Assembly (NCBI GenBank): GCA_963791545.1
Contig: CAWBSR010000018.1
Span: forward strand, 416,645 to 480,644
DNA: 64,000 nucleotides
Source: JALYXV01 sp963791545
GTDB lineage: Bacteria; Actinomycetota; Acidimicrobiia; Acidimicrobiales; Palsa-688
Reading direction: 5' to 3'
Position 1 is the first letter of the stretch. The number at the start of each line of letters is the position of its first letter. Shown here in pieces: positions 54,198 to 62,215 of the stretch. Below the pieces are notes generated by a model. The model was not told where the DNA came from. It saw only the letters and a program-made list of their open reading frames with translations, and made no database searches. The position numbers were made by a program, and so were the translations under genes.

Positions 54198-54473
54198 GAA
54201 ATATATGCACCGCCCACCGGCATCTCACGACTCTCCCGGCCGGGACGAGAGGTACGTCACAGAAACCGCCTACCGCCCACAGCTAAGGCGCGCTGGCCCC
54301 GGCTAACCATGCCTTCAGGGCACTGGCAAACGAGCAGGACGAATCCTCACCACCGGGGACGGCAGCCCGGTCAACCGGATGGGAAATTTCAGGCGGGAGG
54401 GGAGCCGCAATCCTTGTCCCGTGAAGTCCACCAGCACTATATTTCGCCTCGTCGTGACTACTCGATCGGCGAC

Positions 54474-55460
54474 ATGGAGAACCGTCTTTTTGATGCTCGA
54501 TGGTATGGTCGCTCATCCATGACTGCCATCACCGGCCACCACGAGCGCGAAGAGCGCGCCGCGCATGATGACCCCGAATACGGTGAGAAGCCGCCGACGC
54601 CAGTGTCCGCGTGGTTTTCATCGAACATCAAGAACCTGCTCATCCCAGCTCCCCTTCTCCTTGTGGCACTCCGAGTCGTCCGTGTCGGACACGGCTCAGT
54701 CGAGGCGGAACAGGAGCTGATCGGCGCCGGGACCGTGCTGTCGGTCGTTTTCGGGGCGTTGGCACCGGTTGTGCCCTACTTGCTGTTCGCTACCACCGTG
54801 GCGATGGCGATCGCCGGTTTCATGAAGTCGTGCGACAAGAGAGAAGCATCGGAGGGCGTCAATGAGGCCCGCCGCAAGCAGGCTATGGTTTTCTTTACTC
54901 TCCTGTTGGTTGGATTGACACTGGTTGTCAGCAGCGTCCCATGGCCGATGCTGCCCTACCTCGCCGTGTGGCTGCTACTCCTTTGGCTGGGGTTCTCCGT
55001 CGCCTTTTGCGGCATAGTCAGAAGGCGTTGGCCGACTCCTTCGCAATTACGGAAGATCGGGGCGTCCGGCACGATCTGGATTTGCGCGGCGCTTACGTTT
55101 TCGCTTCTGCAAATCGGACTGGATGACCGTCCCTGGTTGCCTAGCGAGCATATTGTTTACAGCAGCATTTCCAACAAGAAGTCGAACATCGTCGATGTCG
55201 TTGGCTACGTTCTCAAGAGCGAATCCGGGACGCTGACCGTCCTTCAAGCCAGCGATCGCAAGATCATTCTCCTTTCCCAGACCTCAATCACGTCCCGCCA
55301 GGTTTGCAACCTGGATCGCCACAACTGGTGGGCGGACGTCCAGGCGTCGCTGAGCCGGAAACCGACCCTCCTGCAGTTGGTGACAAACGAAATGGGTCCT
55401 GCCAGCGCCGAGCCTTGCCAACTGGCGATCGGTCCGGGGAATCCCCCAACAGGTCGTTAG
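54474..55460 (+). CDS. hypothetical membrane protein
   Basis: Up to 328 residues (ATG 54519 would remove 15). There are four to five membrane segments: LLIPAPLLLVALRVVRV, LSVVFGALAPVVPYLLFATTVAMAIAGF, MVFFTLLLVGLTLVVSSV, LPYLAVWLLLLWLGFSVAFCGIV, and IWICAALTFSLLQIGL. A ~110-residue soluble C-terminus follows (HIVYSSISNKKSNIVDVVGYVLKSESGTL), with beta character. No family recognised. GC content is lower than in the first 45 kb. Confidence 0.65.
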   Translation: MENRLFDARWYGRSSMTAITGHHEREERAAHDDPEYGEKPPTPVSAWFSSNIKNLLIPAPLLLVALRVVRVGHGSVEAEQELIGAGTVLSVVFGALAPVVPYLLFATTVAMAIAGFMKSCDKREASEGVNEARRKQAMVFFTLLLVGLTLVVSSVPWPMLPYLAVWLLLLWLGFSVAFCGIVRRRWPTPSQLRKIGASGTIWICAALTFSLLQIGLDDRPWLPSEHIVYSSISNKKSNIVDVVGYVLKSESGTLTVLQASDRKIILLSQTSITSRQVCNLDRHNWWADVQASLSRKPTLLQLVTNEMGPASAEPCQLAIGPGNPPTGR

Positions 55461-55798
55461 TGTCCTTGTCCTCCCTACGACGGCCAGCTCGACGGCCCAG
55501 TACTAATACGCGGCTTCGACGGGTATGAGCAAGCGAGCGCCCCCGGCTGGATGAAGCGAGGGACTTGGGCCCCTACCTCGCGCCCGCCGGGCCTGGTGGC
55601 GGCAGGAGGACCCTGGTGCGCCAGAGCGCTACCACCTATGTCGGGCTCGCCGCCGGGCCCGGAGCGGATGGCCCTGCGAGTGGGGGAGTAGACGGCCGAC
55701 GGCTCCCGAGTTCTGCCTGGCCGAGGTCATGGACTCTTCTGAAGGTGACCGAGACCGGCCACCGTGGGCGATGTGGCGCATCGACAATCCGGGTTTCC
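55461..55798. other. intergenic, no gene seen
   Basis: No ORF here looks real, and no RNA gene or repeat is visible. The right end leads into the promoter of the second ArsR cassette. Confidence 0.5.
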
Positions 55799-55829
55799 TT
55801 GACTTTATGTAGTTACTCTGTTAAATAAC
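55799..55829 (+). promoter_or_regulatory. promoter and possible operator of ArsR cassette 2
   Basis: TTGACT (55799-55804), a 17-bp spacer and TAAATA (55822-55827). The small inverted repeat GTTA-AA-TAAC (55820-55829) sits over the -10. This is the same arrangement as cassette 1 but with a different operator sequence. AAGGAG at 55848 precedes the gene. Confidence 0.6.
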
Positions 55830-55855
55830 CAATCTATGAAGTATCTGAAGGAGCG

Positions 55856-56230
55856 ATGGCAACGATGGCGGTGACGGCCCCCGATCGGTTCGACGTCGTC
55901 TTCGCCGCCTTGTCGGACCCCACCCGGCGCTCGATCGTGCGCCGGCTGGCCGACGGTGACGCAACCGTGCTCGAGTTGGCCGAGCCGTTCCCGATCAGTC
56001 TCCCGGCTATCTCCCGTCATCTGAAGGTCCTCGAGCAGGCGGGTCTGATCAGCCGCAGCCGAGACGGACAACGGCGGCCATGCCAGCTGCGGCCGGGGCC
56101 TCTCGTAGAGATCGCGGCATGGGCCGAGCACACCCAAGCTGCCTGGGAGCACCGCCTCGACCGCCTCGAGGCACACCTCCGGCGCCCATCTGACCGAACC
56201 GCAACCCCACCGACATTGGAGAAACCATGA
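55856..56230 (+). CDS. ArsR family transcriptional regulator (cassette 2)
   Basis: A 124-residue winged-helix protein very similar in layout to the 48839 regulator: FAALSDPTRRSIVRRLADGD, ISLPAISRHLKVLEQAGLIS and RSRDGQRRPCQLRPG. No metal-binding CxC. An in-frame ATG at 55865 has a more normal distance (11 bp) from AAGGAG than ATG 55856 (2 bp). It overlaps the SRPBCC gene by 4 bp. Confidence 0.9.
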   Translation: MATMAVTAPDRFDVVFAALSDPTRRSIVRRLADGDATVLELAEPFPISLPAISRHLKVLEQAGLISRSRDGQRRPCQLRPGPLVEIAAWAEHTQAAWEHRLDRLEAHLRRPSDRTATPPTLEKP

Positions 56231-56715
56231 GCAATACCCCGACCATCACCAACCCGACGACGTGGGCTCTCGACCGTGAGATCGTCCTCGCACGGGTCTA
56301 CGACGCTCCACGCGAAGCGGTGTTCGCGGCGTGGACCGATGCAGATGCCTTCTGCCAATGGTTCGGCCCCGAGGGCTTCACCTGCACAGTCCGGGAGATG
56401 GACGTGCGCCCGGGCGGCCGAGCGTGCTTCGACATGACCTCCGGAAACGGCACCATGTTCACCAATCGCTTCGACTACCTCGAAGTCGTTCCAGGCGAAA
56501 GGCTGGTCCTGGATCACGGCTCCGACGCCGACGATGACCCGGCACGCTTTCGAGTGACGATCACCCTCGACGAACAAGGCGACGGGAAGACGGTGCTGAC
56601 CCTGCGACAGCTTCACCCAACCGTCGAGCAGCGAAATGCAACCGTCGGCTTCGGCGCGGTCGAACTCGGTCTGCAGACGATGCACAAGCTCGCTCGCCAT
56701 CTCGGAGTCGCCTGA
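56227..56715 (+). CDS. SRPBCC/AHSA1 domain protein (cassette 2)
   Basis: A 162-residue START-like protein, the same length as its cassette-1 counterpart. ARVYDAPREAVFAAWTDADA, FCQWFGPEGFTC, MDVRPGGRACFDM and EVVPGERLVLDHGSDAD are typical of COG3832. ATGA overlaps the ArsR gene. No third gene follows; 484 bp of empty sequence separate it from an IS256-type element. Confidence 0.9.
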   Translation: MSNTPTITNPTTWALDREIVLARVYDAPREAVFAAWTDADAFCQWFGPEGFTCTVREMDVRPGGRACFDMTSGNGTMFTNRFDYLEVVPGERLVLDHGSDADDDPARFRVTITLDEQGDGKTVLTLRQLHPTVEQRNATVGFGAVELGLQTMHKLARHLGVA

Positions 56716-57199
56716 ATCATCCCGGTCGGGCTTCGTGCCGCTGGGGCGGTGCCGGCGCACCATTGATCTGAGCCGTCGTCACACTGCCGGAGTTGTTGAC
56801 GTCCGGGAGTGAAGAAATAGCCCGAACCCGACATCGACGACACATAGGCCCGGTACTCGCTAGCCCGCCACCGCACTCCAGCTGAGACCGGTCACCCCCT
56901 GGCGACTGACCCGTCACCACCAAGCCGGCGCGCGCCCGGCGCCCTCGTGCGTGGTGGCGGTGCGCCACGTGGTGGGGCTGGGCGCCACCGAGGACGTCGT
57001 AGTGGTGGGCGCCACCGGCGACGTCGTCGGGGTCACCTTTTCGATCCTGGCGTTGTCGTTTGTCGGTGATGAGAGACGTTGCCGGCCCCGTCGAACCCCA
57101 CCCGAACGGTGGGTTGAGGTTGGAGCTGGCGGCCGACAGCGAGCACATGTGGCTCCTTCGCGGCTACATTCCGATGCCTGACGAAATTCCCGCCCGAGA
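56716..57199. other. intergenic, no gene seen
   Basis: This stretch between the SRPBCC gene and the IS element has only short ORFs in GC-skewed sequence, with no recognisable domain. A 66-codon plus-strand ORF starting at 57060 runs into the IS end and is probably chance. Confidence 0.5.
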
Positions 57200-57228
57200 C
57201 CGAGGGTGTCCCGAGGTTTGTGGGTTTT
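57200..57228 (+). repeat. left terminal inverted repeat of the IS
   Basis: Begins CCGAGGGTGTCCCGAGG and ends GGGTTTT. It pairs with the right repeat at 24 of 29 positions. Confidence 0.8.
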
Positions 57229-57346
57229 CGGTGACGGCCCCACTTGTTCAGGCATTGTGATCATATGCCTTGGGTGTGACCGTTATCGCTGTTTGCAGTT
57301 GGGAAGAGCGCATTGAAGGGGATGATTGCTCGGGCGCCGGTGGTGG

Positions 57347-58669
57347 TTACGCCGCCGCGTGCTGACGGTCGGGGGTGGTCTGCGGGGAGCGTCGCCGTGT
57401 CACTTCGGCTCGGATGGCGGAGGTGAAGACGGCCATGTCTTTGCAGCCTTTGATCCGTCGGAATGATCGTTCCGCCTCGAGCATGCCGGCGCCGACCCAG
57501 CGGCGCACCATGGCGGCGTCTTTGAAGTTGGTGACCCGATCGCCGAGGCGTTGCACGACTGAGATCATGGACTCGATGGCGTTGGTGCAGTTCAAGGAGC
57601 GGGCCAGGGTGTCGCTGGCACCGAGGCGGCGCACGGTGAACATGTCCTCCAGGCCTTCGCGGAGGCTGGCCGCGGCGGATGGGTGGGCCGCTTCGAGCTG
57701 GTCGGCGATGCCCCGGGCGACCTTGAGGCCCCGCTTGTGGTCGGCGTCGTTGAACGCCCGGGCCAGGCGGGCGTCGATCGGCCCGGCCAGCTCTTTGGGC
57801 AGGTAGTCGGCCACATTTCTGCGCTTGTGGAGCGTGCAGCGTTGGATGAGGGCCCGGTCGCCGAACACCTTTTTCACGCCCGCGGCGAGGGCTTTGGAGC
57901 CGTCGAGGACGAACAGCACCCCCTGCTCGCAGCCCAGGCCCCGCTCGACCAGGTCGGCCAGGAGGTCCTTGACCACGGTGGTGTTCTCGGTGTCACCCTC
58001 CCACAGGCCCACCGGCACCTTGGTGCCGTCAGATGTGATGGCCAGAGCCACCACCACGCAGCACTGGGCGAAGACGATCCCGTCGATCATCATGGCTGCC
58101 ACGTCCAAGCCGCCCAGGTCGCGGCCCAGAAGTTCGCTCAGCTTGGCGGCGGTGGCAGCCTTGAACCGCCGGGAGATGGCCGAACGGGAGTCGCCCCGGG
58201 CAACCTGTTCCAAGCGTTCGCCGATGGGTTCGGCCACCAAAGCGTGACGGCGGGTGGCGACGCCGGCCAGCATCCGCTCCAACGCCACCTGGGTCAACAG
58301 ATCGGCCGAGGAGAACAGCTGATAGCTGTCCAGGCCGATCTCGCCGCTGCCATCCGCGGCCACCGCCCGGGGCCGGTGGATCGGCACTCGCCGGCCGCCC
58401 AACACCACCGACCCCGGGGCGGCGCCGTTGCGCTGCGCCACCCGGGCGGCGTCGTGTTTGCCCTTCGGGCCGACGACGGCGCTGCGTTCGGCCTCCATGA
58501 GCTCCGCGATCACCAGCAGCCCGGTGGCGCAACTGAACGCCATCAGCCCGTCTTTGATCGCGTCTTCCAACTCGGCCAACTTGAACGCGGGCTGCACGGA
58601 CAGCCCGGCCAACCTGGCCGCTTCCAACTCACGTCGGGCGGCGGGCATGACAGGTAGCTTCTTGTTCAC
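57347..58669 (-). CDS. IS256-family (mutator-type) transposase
   Basis: A 440-residue DDE transposase. The catalytic Asp residues fit AAMMIDGIVFAQCCVVVAL and GVLFVLDGSKALAAGV, and the Glu is in LNCTNAIESMISVVQRLGDR. The preceding RCTLHKRRNVADYLPKEL is the conserved C-x2-H-K-x-RN block of this family. The N-terminus begins MNKKLPVMPAARRELEAARL. The frame is intact, so the element may be active. It fills most of the IS. Confidence 0.92.
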   Translation of the reverse strand: MNKKLPVMPAARRELEAARLAGLSVQPAFKLAELEDAIKDGLMAFSCATGLLVIAELMEAERSAVVGPKGKHDAARVAQRNGAAPGSVVLGGRRVPIHRPRAVAADGSGEIGLDSYQLFSSADLLTQVALERMLAGVATRRHALVAEPIGERLEQVARGDSRSAISRRFKAATAAKLSELLGRDLGGLDVAAMMIDGIVFAQCCVVVALAITSDGTKVPVGLWEGDTENTTVVKDLLADLVERGLGCEQGVLFVLDGSKALAAGVKKVFGDRALIQRCTLHKRRNVADYLPKELAGPIDARLARAFNDADHKRGLKVARGIADQLEAAHPSAAASLREGLEDMFTVRRLGASDTLARSLNCTNAIESMISVVQRLGDRVTNFKDAAMVRRWVGAGMLEAERSFRRIKGCKDMAVFTSAIRAEVTRRRSPQTTPDRQHAAA

Positions 58670-58757
58670 TGGTGGTCCCCTTCCTGGCTCGGATGTCTTT
58701 GGAGAGACGCCCGAATACCTACCTCACGGCGGGCATCAGGCGGGGGACCGCCACCTC

Positions 58758-58786
58758 AAAATCCACAAGACCCGGGACAACCTCGG
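58758..58786 (-). repeat. right terminal inverted repeat of the IS
   Basis: Read on the minus strand it begins CCGAGGTTGTCCCGGG and ends GGATTTT. Five mismatches to the left repeat. Confidence 0.8.
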
Positions 58787-58822
58787 CAACTTGGTTGCCC
58801 CCTTGAGGCCGAGGCGGTTCTT

Positions 58823-59569
58823 TTGACGGCGTGTACGTCTGAGGAACTGGCGGGACTGATAACACTTGGCGAACTTGTCAGACGAGGCCGGCACACTCGC
58901 CCACTCCGGGTGTTTGGTCCTCCCGGAACGCTACAAGCAGTTAGAAGGCTCTCGAGGATGTCCGAGGATCCCGAAGGCTTGTTTGATGTCGACGAGCCTG
59001 CCGACGGGGGGAGAATCCTCGAGACCGAGCAGCTCACTGTGGATGCGATTCGTGTCGACGGAGATGCCGGAGGGGTCCGATTCGGCTATGTCTTCTGCGA
59101 GGGCCCGATCCCAGGGCGTGTGGACGTTGATCGTGCAAGGAGTAGAGGGATCAAGGGTCATGAGTTCGCCGCCCTTCAGGCTGGCGAGACGGTTCGTGGC
59201 GTTCGGCCCACGGACGTGATCGGGCCAACCGGTCGCGGACGGCGCGTGGTCGTGACTGGCCGATGCCGCCCAAGTGAGGCGCTTAGAGCGGCCCTGCATG
59301 GCGCCGACCTTGCATTGGTTAGCGCGCGATACCTGGACGATCGGCTTGAGACAGCAATTGCACGGGACTCGATGGCAGGGTGGGAGGCAGCGGAGCTGGC
59401 TCGCTCAGCTGGGACAAAGATGCTGCTAATCCGTCAGCTGAGTCCATACGCAGCGCCGGACATAGCGAGAGCTGAAGCGCAGCGCTATAACGAGAATGTC
59501 GACACGCCGCACGATGGCAGGCGAGTCATTATCCCAGTTCCTCGTCGGTTACCACCTGAGGACATTTAA
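58823..59569 (+). CDS. RNase Z-like MBL-fold protein, truncated and lacking all metal ligands
   Basis: A 248-residue frame that aligns by eye along most of RNase Z but with every metal-binding position changed. The HxHxDH motif after FLT is ACTSEE (LTACTSEELAGL). GDTRPCE is GRCRPSE, GHST is RDSM, and THxSPRY is IRQLSPY. The scaffold (PLRVFGPPGTLQAVRRL, VRFGYVFCEGPIPGRVDVDR, GADLALVSARYLDDRLETAI) is well kept. The same frame is open from the IS boundary at 58787 (PLEAEAVLLTAC), so the IS removed about 50 N-terminal residues; TTG 58823 is the first start. It cannot be a nuclease; it is a pseudogene or a former pseudoenzyme. Confidence 0.6.
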   Translation: MTACTSEELAGLITLGELVRRGRHTRPLRVFGPPGTLQAVRRLSRMSEDPEGLFDVDEPADGGRILETEQLTVDAIRVDGDAGGVRFGYVFCEGPIPGRVDVDRARSRGIKGHEFAALQAGETVRGVRPTDVIGPTGRGRRVVVTGRCRPSEALRAALHGADLALVSARYLDDRLETAIARDSMAGWEAAELARSAGTKMLLIRQLSPYAAPDIARAEAQRYNENVDTPHDGRRVIIPVPRRLPPEDI

Positions 59570-60040
59570 TGCCTTGTGCGAGCGAGCGCGGGTAGCGGAG
59601 CCGCCGAGCCGCCGGGGCGGCCGGATGCGCCTAGAGAGAGGGATCATTACATTGAGTTCTGGGAGTCCCGCACAGAACACTCCGAGAGCTCGATCGGAGC
59701 GGTTTCCTGGCAGAGCGCCTCTTTGGCGCTTCTGCCCGTCCCAGCCGCCAGCAGGTCCGGACCAGGGAGATAGCAGATCGGCCGAGGGAAGGCGACGCGG
59801 TCGTGGCGAGATCGGGTTTCCCGATCCGAGGAGGTCCTGTTGGGGGCGATTCGACCGTGTTGACGTCGTTCTTCTGCTGTTCTTCGAAGCCAAGTGCGCC
59901 ATCGGCCGGTTCCTGTTCGGCTATTCCGACCCGGGTAGGCTACGCCTTCGATCTGCGTACCATCTTCGTCGACACGAAACGTGTGTGCCCTAGGAGGGGC
60001 ACATGTGTTCGACCATGAGGTAAGGTATAACCGTGACAGG
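59570..60040. other. intergenic upstream of the low-GC operon
   Basis: Several overlapping ORFs exist, none with a recognisable domain or good start. The right end holds a small hairpin (59984-60003) and a strong SD. This is the leader region of the operon beginning at 60041. Confidence 0.5.
59984..60003 (+). promoter_or_regulatory. hairpin with a Shine-Dalgarno sequence in its loop
   Basis: TGTGCCC-TAGGAG-GGGCACA is a perfect 7-bp stem with a 6-nt loop made mostly of the SD core AGGAG. It is followed by a six-codon ORF (ATG 60003, MCSTMR, stop at 60021-60023). The main gene could begin at GTG 59981 or ATG 60041, so this may be a translational control leader. Confidence 0.4.
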
Positions 60041-60763
60041 ATGGTGTGGGCTGGGCACCAGTTGGTCTGCCATCCCGCGTTCCGGGCTCTGTTTGCGCTC
60101 AACTGGATGCTTGTGCCAGCCGTCCCATCACTCGACGACCTGATGCGTATCCTGGACAAGGTAGATGCGGACGCATCCATTCCGCGAGACATTCGCAACG
60201 AGGCTGTCCTTCTTCGACCCCTTGCTGCGCCGGACCCCGCCTACGTCCTTGATCGACTGTATGCTCTTTGGCAACGGCACAGCGCTTCTCTGAGCTACCA
60301 GCAAGCGGCCATGTCGCTCTTCCGCTGTGTTGCACTGCGCGTAGTGCAAAAGTACATGGCGACCGATCCGTGGCCGAGCACGGACGAGCGGGCCTTCGCT
60401 TCCGCAGTTCGCAGCCAACCCCGGCCGGGTCAGTGGTTGCAGAGACAGATCGCTCCTGCCACTGAAATCTTCCCTCCTCATCGTTCATGGCTGTTGGCCA
60501 ATGACGAGGTCCGACGGCTAGACTCCGGTGAGTTGCAGCGCCGCCTCGAACTGCGTCCTGATGTTCGTCCTCCATACGTGGTTTTCTGCCTGAGCTCCGC
60601 CAGGATGACCGCGGCTGGAGTTGCTATCCGCCTACCTAACGCGTTGGATGCCGCCGCCGGCGTACAGCCTCAGTGGAGTCCGGCTGGTCTCGCGATCGGA
60701 GTCGAGTACGTTGACCGGATCGTGAGAATAGAGGCCGTTGAGGAGATCCTTTGGAAGCCGTAG
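60041..60763 (+). CDS. hypothetical protein, first gene of low-GC operon
   Basis: 240 residues from ATG 60041 (GTG 59981 would add 20). I recognise no family. The first half is helical (HPAFRALFALNWMLVPAVPS, DDLMRILDKVDADASIP, LSYQQAAMSLFRCVALRVVQ). The second half has more strands (PPYVVFCLSSARMTAAGVAI, AGLAIGVEYVDRIVRIEAVE). No signal, membrane segment or catalytic motif is apparent. It overlaps the next gene by 13 bp, whose TTG start has AGGAG inside this gene. Lower GC than the first 45 kb suggests acquired DNA. Confidence 0.6.
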   Translation: MVWAGHQLVCHPAFRALFALNWMLVPAVPSLDDLMRILDKVDADASIPRDIRNEAVLLRPLAAPDPAYVLDRLYALWQRHSASLSYQQAAMSLFRCVALRVVQKYMATDPWPSTDERAFASAVRSQPRPGQWLQRQIAPATEIFPPHRSWLLANDEVRRLDSGELQRRLELRPDVRPPYVVFCLSSARMTAAGVAIRLPNALDAAAGVQPQWSPAGLAIGVEYVDRIVRIEAVEEILWKP

Positions 60764-61710
60764 AAGCCAAGAGGCTCGCAACGCCTGGCCTACATCAAGT
60801 CACGCTTTCGGTGTACGCCACCGTCGATCCCTGGGCATCGAATCCCGCCATCGATGCCTTCAGCCAGCTCTTAGACATCATCAATCCACAAGACGCTGCG
60901 CTCCTGCCTGAGAGCCTTGGCGAGATTGTGCCATTGCTGGTCGGCGATCCATCTCGCTTTCAGATCGCCTTAGACAGTATTGTAAGGCTCGATCTACATG
61001 AGGCCCTCGCCGGACTTCATCGGCTACTTCTGAGCGGGAACGAAAAAGCGCTTCTTGCAGCAGCCGCTGTCGTTGGCGACACGGTTACGGATAGTTTGAT
61101 AAGAGACCTGATCCAAACAAGCGCCTCGGATCTTCCCGCTGGTGCCCGAGATCTCCTGCTGACACGCATAGATCAATCGTACCAGCCCGAGTCCGAGATA
61201 GCGCGGTTCGAGCGGCGTGTCCGATGGCCACATATTGATTTCTTCCATGCCCCAGTCCCGGCGGTCATTGTTGAACCTCCGTCAGAAAGCTTCAGCGCCG
61301 CTGTCCATCTTCGAACGGCAGTTGAAATGGCACGATTGGGTTGCACGGTCTATCGACCATCTCGACTTCCCGTCGACAGCCGCTTCGAGCATGTTCCAGT
61401 CATTGGACCACACACTCTAGATGAATCTATGCGAGTTACCGACAAATTTACGGCGGTTCAGTCGAGGCGTATTGCCGAGAGGCTGAAGGCTCGGTTCCCT
61501 GCTGCGACAATCGAGCGTTTGTCCGCCTTACCTGATATTTCTGCGCCAGAAGAGAGTTTAGGTGCGTTCGGTGTGTTTACTGGAGGTGCGCTGCCGACAG
61601 CAGAAGTGTTGTACCTTTCTGGGCTCCGGTATTCTCGACTCCTAAATGTACGTCATCACTATAGCCTTAAACCACGAAAATTTTCGGGGATTAAATTATT
61701 GGACGTTTGA
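60751..61710 (+). CDS. hypothetical protein, second gene of low-GC operon
   Basis: 319 residues, TTG start with AGGAG 6 bp upstream. No family recognised. The N-terminal ~140 residues look like a helical repeat (LHEALAGLHRLLLSGNEKAL, LAAAAVVGDTVTDSLIRDLI). The C-terminal ~170 are alpha/beta (VPAVIVEPPSESFSAAVHLR, TAVEMARLGCTVYRPSRLPV, GAFGVFTGGALPTAEVLYLS). It overlaps the DUF433 gene by 65 bp in another frame. Position suggests a functional partner of the toxin-antitoxin-like pair. Confidence 0.65.
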   Translation: MEAVEAKRLATPGLHQVTLSVYATVDPWASNPAIDAFSQLLDIINPQDAALLPESLGEIVPLLVGDPSRFQIALDSIVRLDLHEALAGLHRLLLSGNEKALLAAAAVVGDTVTDSLIRDLIQTSASDLPAGARDLLLTRIDQSYQPESEIARFERRVRWPHIDFFHAPVPAVIVEPPSESFSAAVHLRTAVEMARLGCTVYRPSRLPVDSRFEHVPVIGPHTLDESMRVTDKFTAVQSRRIAERLKARFPAATIERLSALPDISAPEESLGAFGVFTGGALPTAEVLYLSGLRYSRLLNVRHHYSLKPRKFSGIKLLDV

Positions 61711-62215
61711 TCAAGTCGTCGGGCTGCGCGTAGCGACCTATTTATTCAACCTGAGCGGACGTCCATCGACCCGTTTCTTCGACGTGGCAGAGAAACTTGT
61801 AGATCTCGTGCACGAACACAGAGAAGTTCCTGTGGCAGTTACCTCCAAAGGTGAAGTTCTCAGACTGGAGCACGGAGAACCGATCGACATCGAATCTGGC
61901 CAAACAACCTCGCATGAAATCGTTAGTATGGTTGATGAGGTGTATCACCCATTCTCTTTCTCTGGAACCTCCGTTCCATCACTGCGAACACCTTCAAGGT
62001 ACACATCGATTCATCCGTCCATTCTCCGAGGGTTCCCTTGCGTTGCAAATAGCCGAATTCCGGTGACTGCCATAGAGCGCGCAGCCCGTGCAATAAGGAG
62101 CGGTGAGTCAGTCGAGTCCACTCTGAACCTGGCTGAACGGTTCGGTCTTGGGGTCGAGCAAGTTATCGATGCTGTCAAGGTAGCCAATGATATGGCCGCT
62201 GCCGCGAAGCGATGA
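61646..62215 (+). CDS. DUF433 domain protein with MerR-like N-terminus (antitoxin-like)
   Basis: 189 residues. The C-terminal ~70 match DUF433: SIHPSILRGFPCVANSRIPV then AARAIRSGESVESTLNLAERFGLGVEQVIDAV. The N-terminal NYWTFDQVVGLRVATYL resembles the degenerate MerR/YLW-type segment that precedes DUF433 in many antitoxin-like proteins. A stop codon sits immediately before ATG 61646, so the long overlap with the upstream gene is real unless a later start is used. The next gene encodes a PIN-like protein and overlaps by 4 bp, the usual antitoxin-toxin order. Confidence 0.8.
   Translation: MYVITIALNHENFRGLNYWTFDQVVGLRVATYLFNLSGRPSTRFFDVAEKLVDLVHEHREVPVAVTSKGEVLRLEHGEPIDIESGQTTSHEIVSMVDEVYHPFSFSGTSVPSLRTPSRYTSIHPSILRGFPCVANSRIPVTAIERAARAIRSGESVESTLNLAERFGLGVEQVIDAVKVANDMAAAAKR

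Larger units (their letters stand above)
57200..58786 (-). mobile_element. IS256-family insertion sequence
   Basis: A 1,587-bp element with one transposase gene and imperfect terminal inverted repeats of 29 bp (24 of 29 matching) at 57200-57228 and 58758-58786. I could not see a target-site duplication: the eight flanking bases are GCCCGAGA on the left and CAACTTGG on the right. So insertion may have been followed by deletion or recombination. The right end abuts a truncated RNase-Z-like gene. Confidence 0.85.

Noticed and set aside
57060..57260. A 66-codon ORF crossing the left IS end as the missing RNase Z N-terminus
   Set aside because: Its sequence (LRLELAADSEHMWLLRGYIP) does not resemble an RNase Z N-terminus.
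59496..59993. A 165-codon plus-strand ORF before the low-GC operon
   Set aside because: It overlaps the RNase-Z-like gene, has no domain or SD, and its composition looks random.
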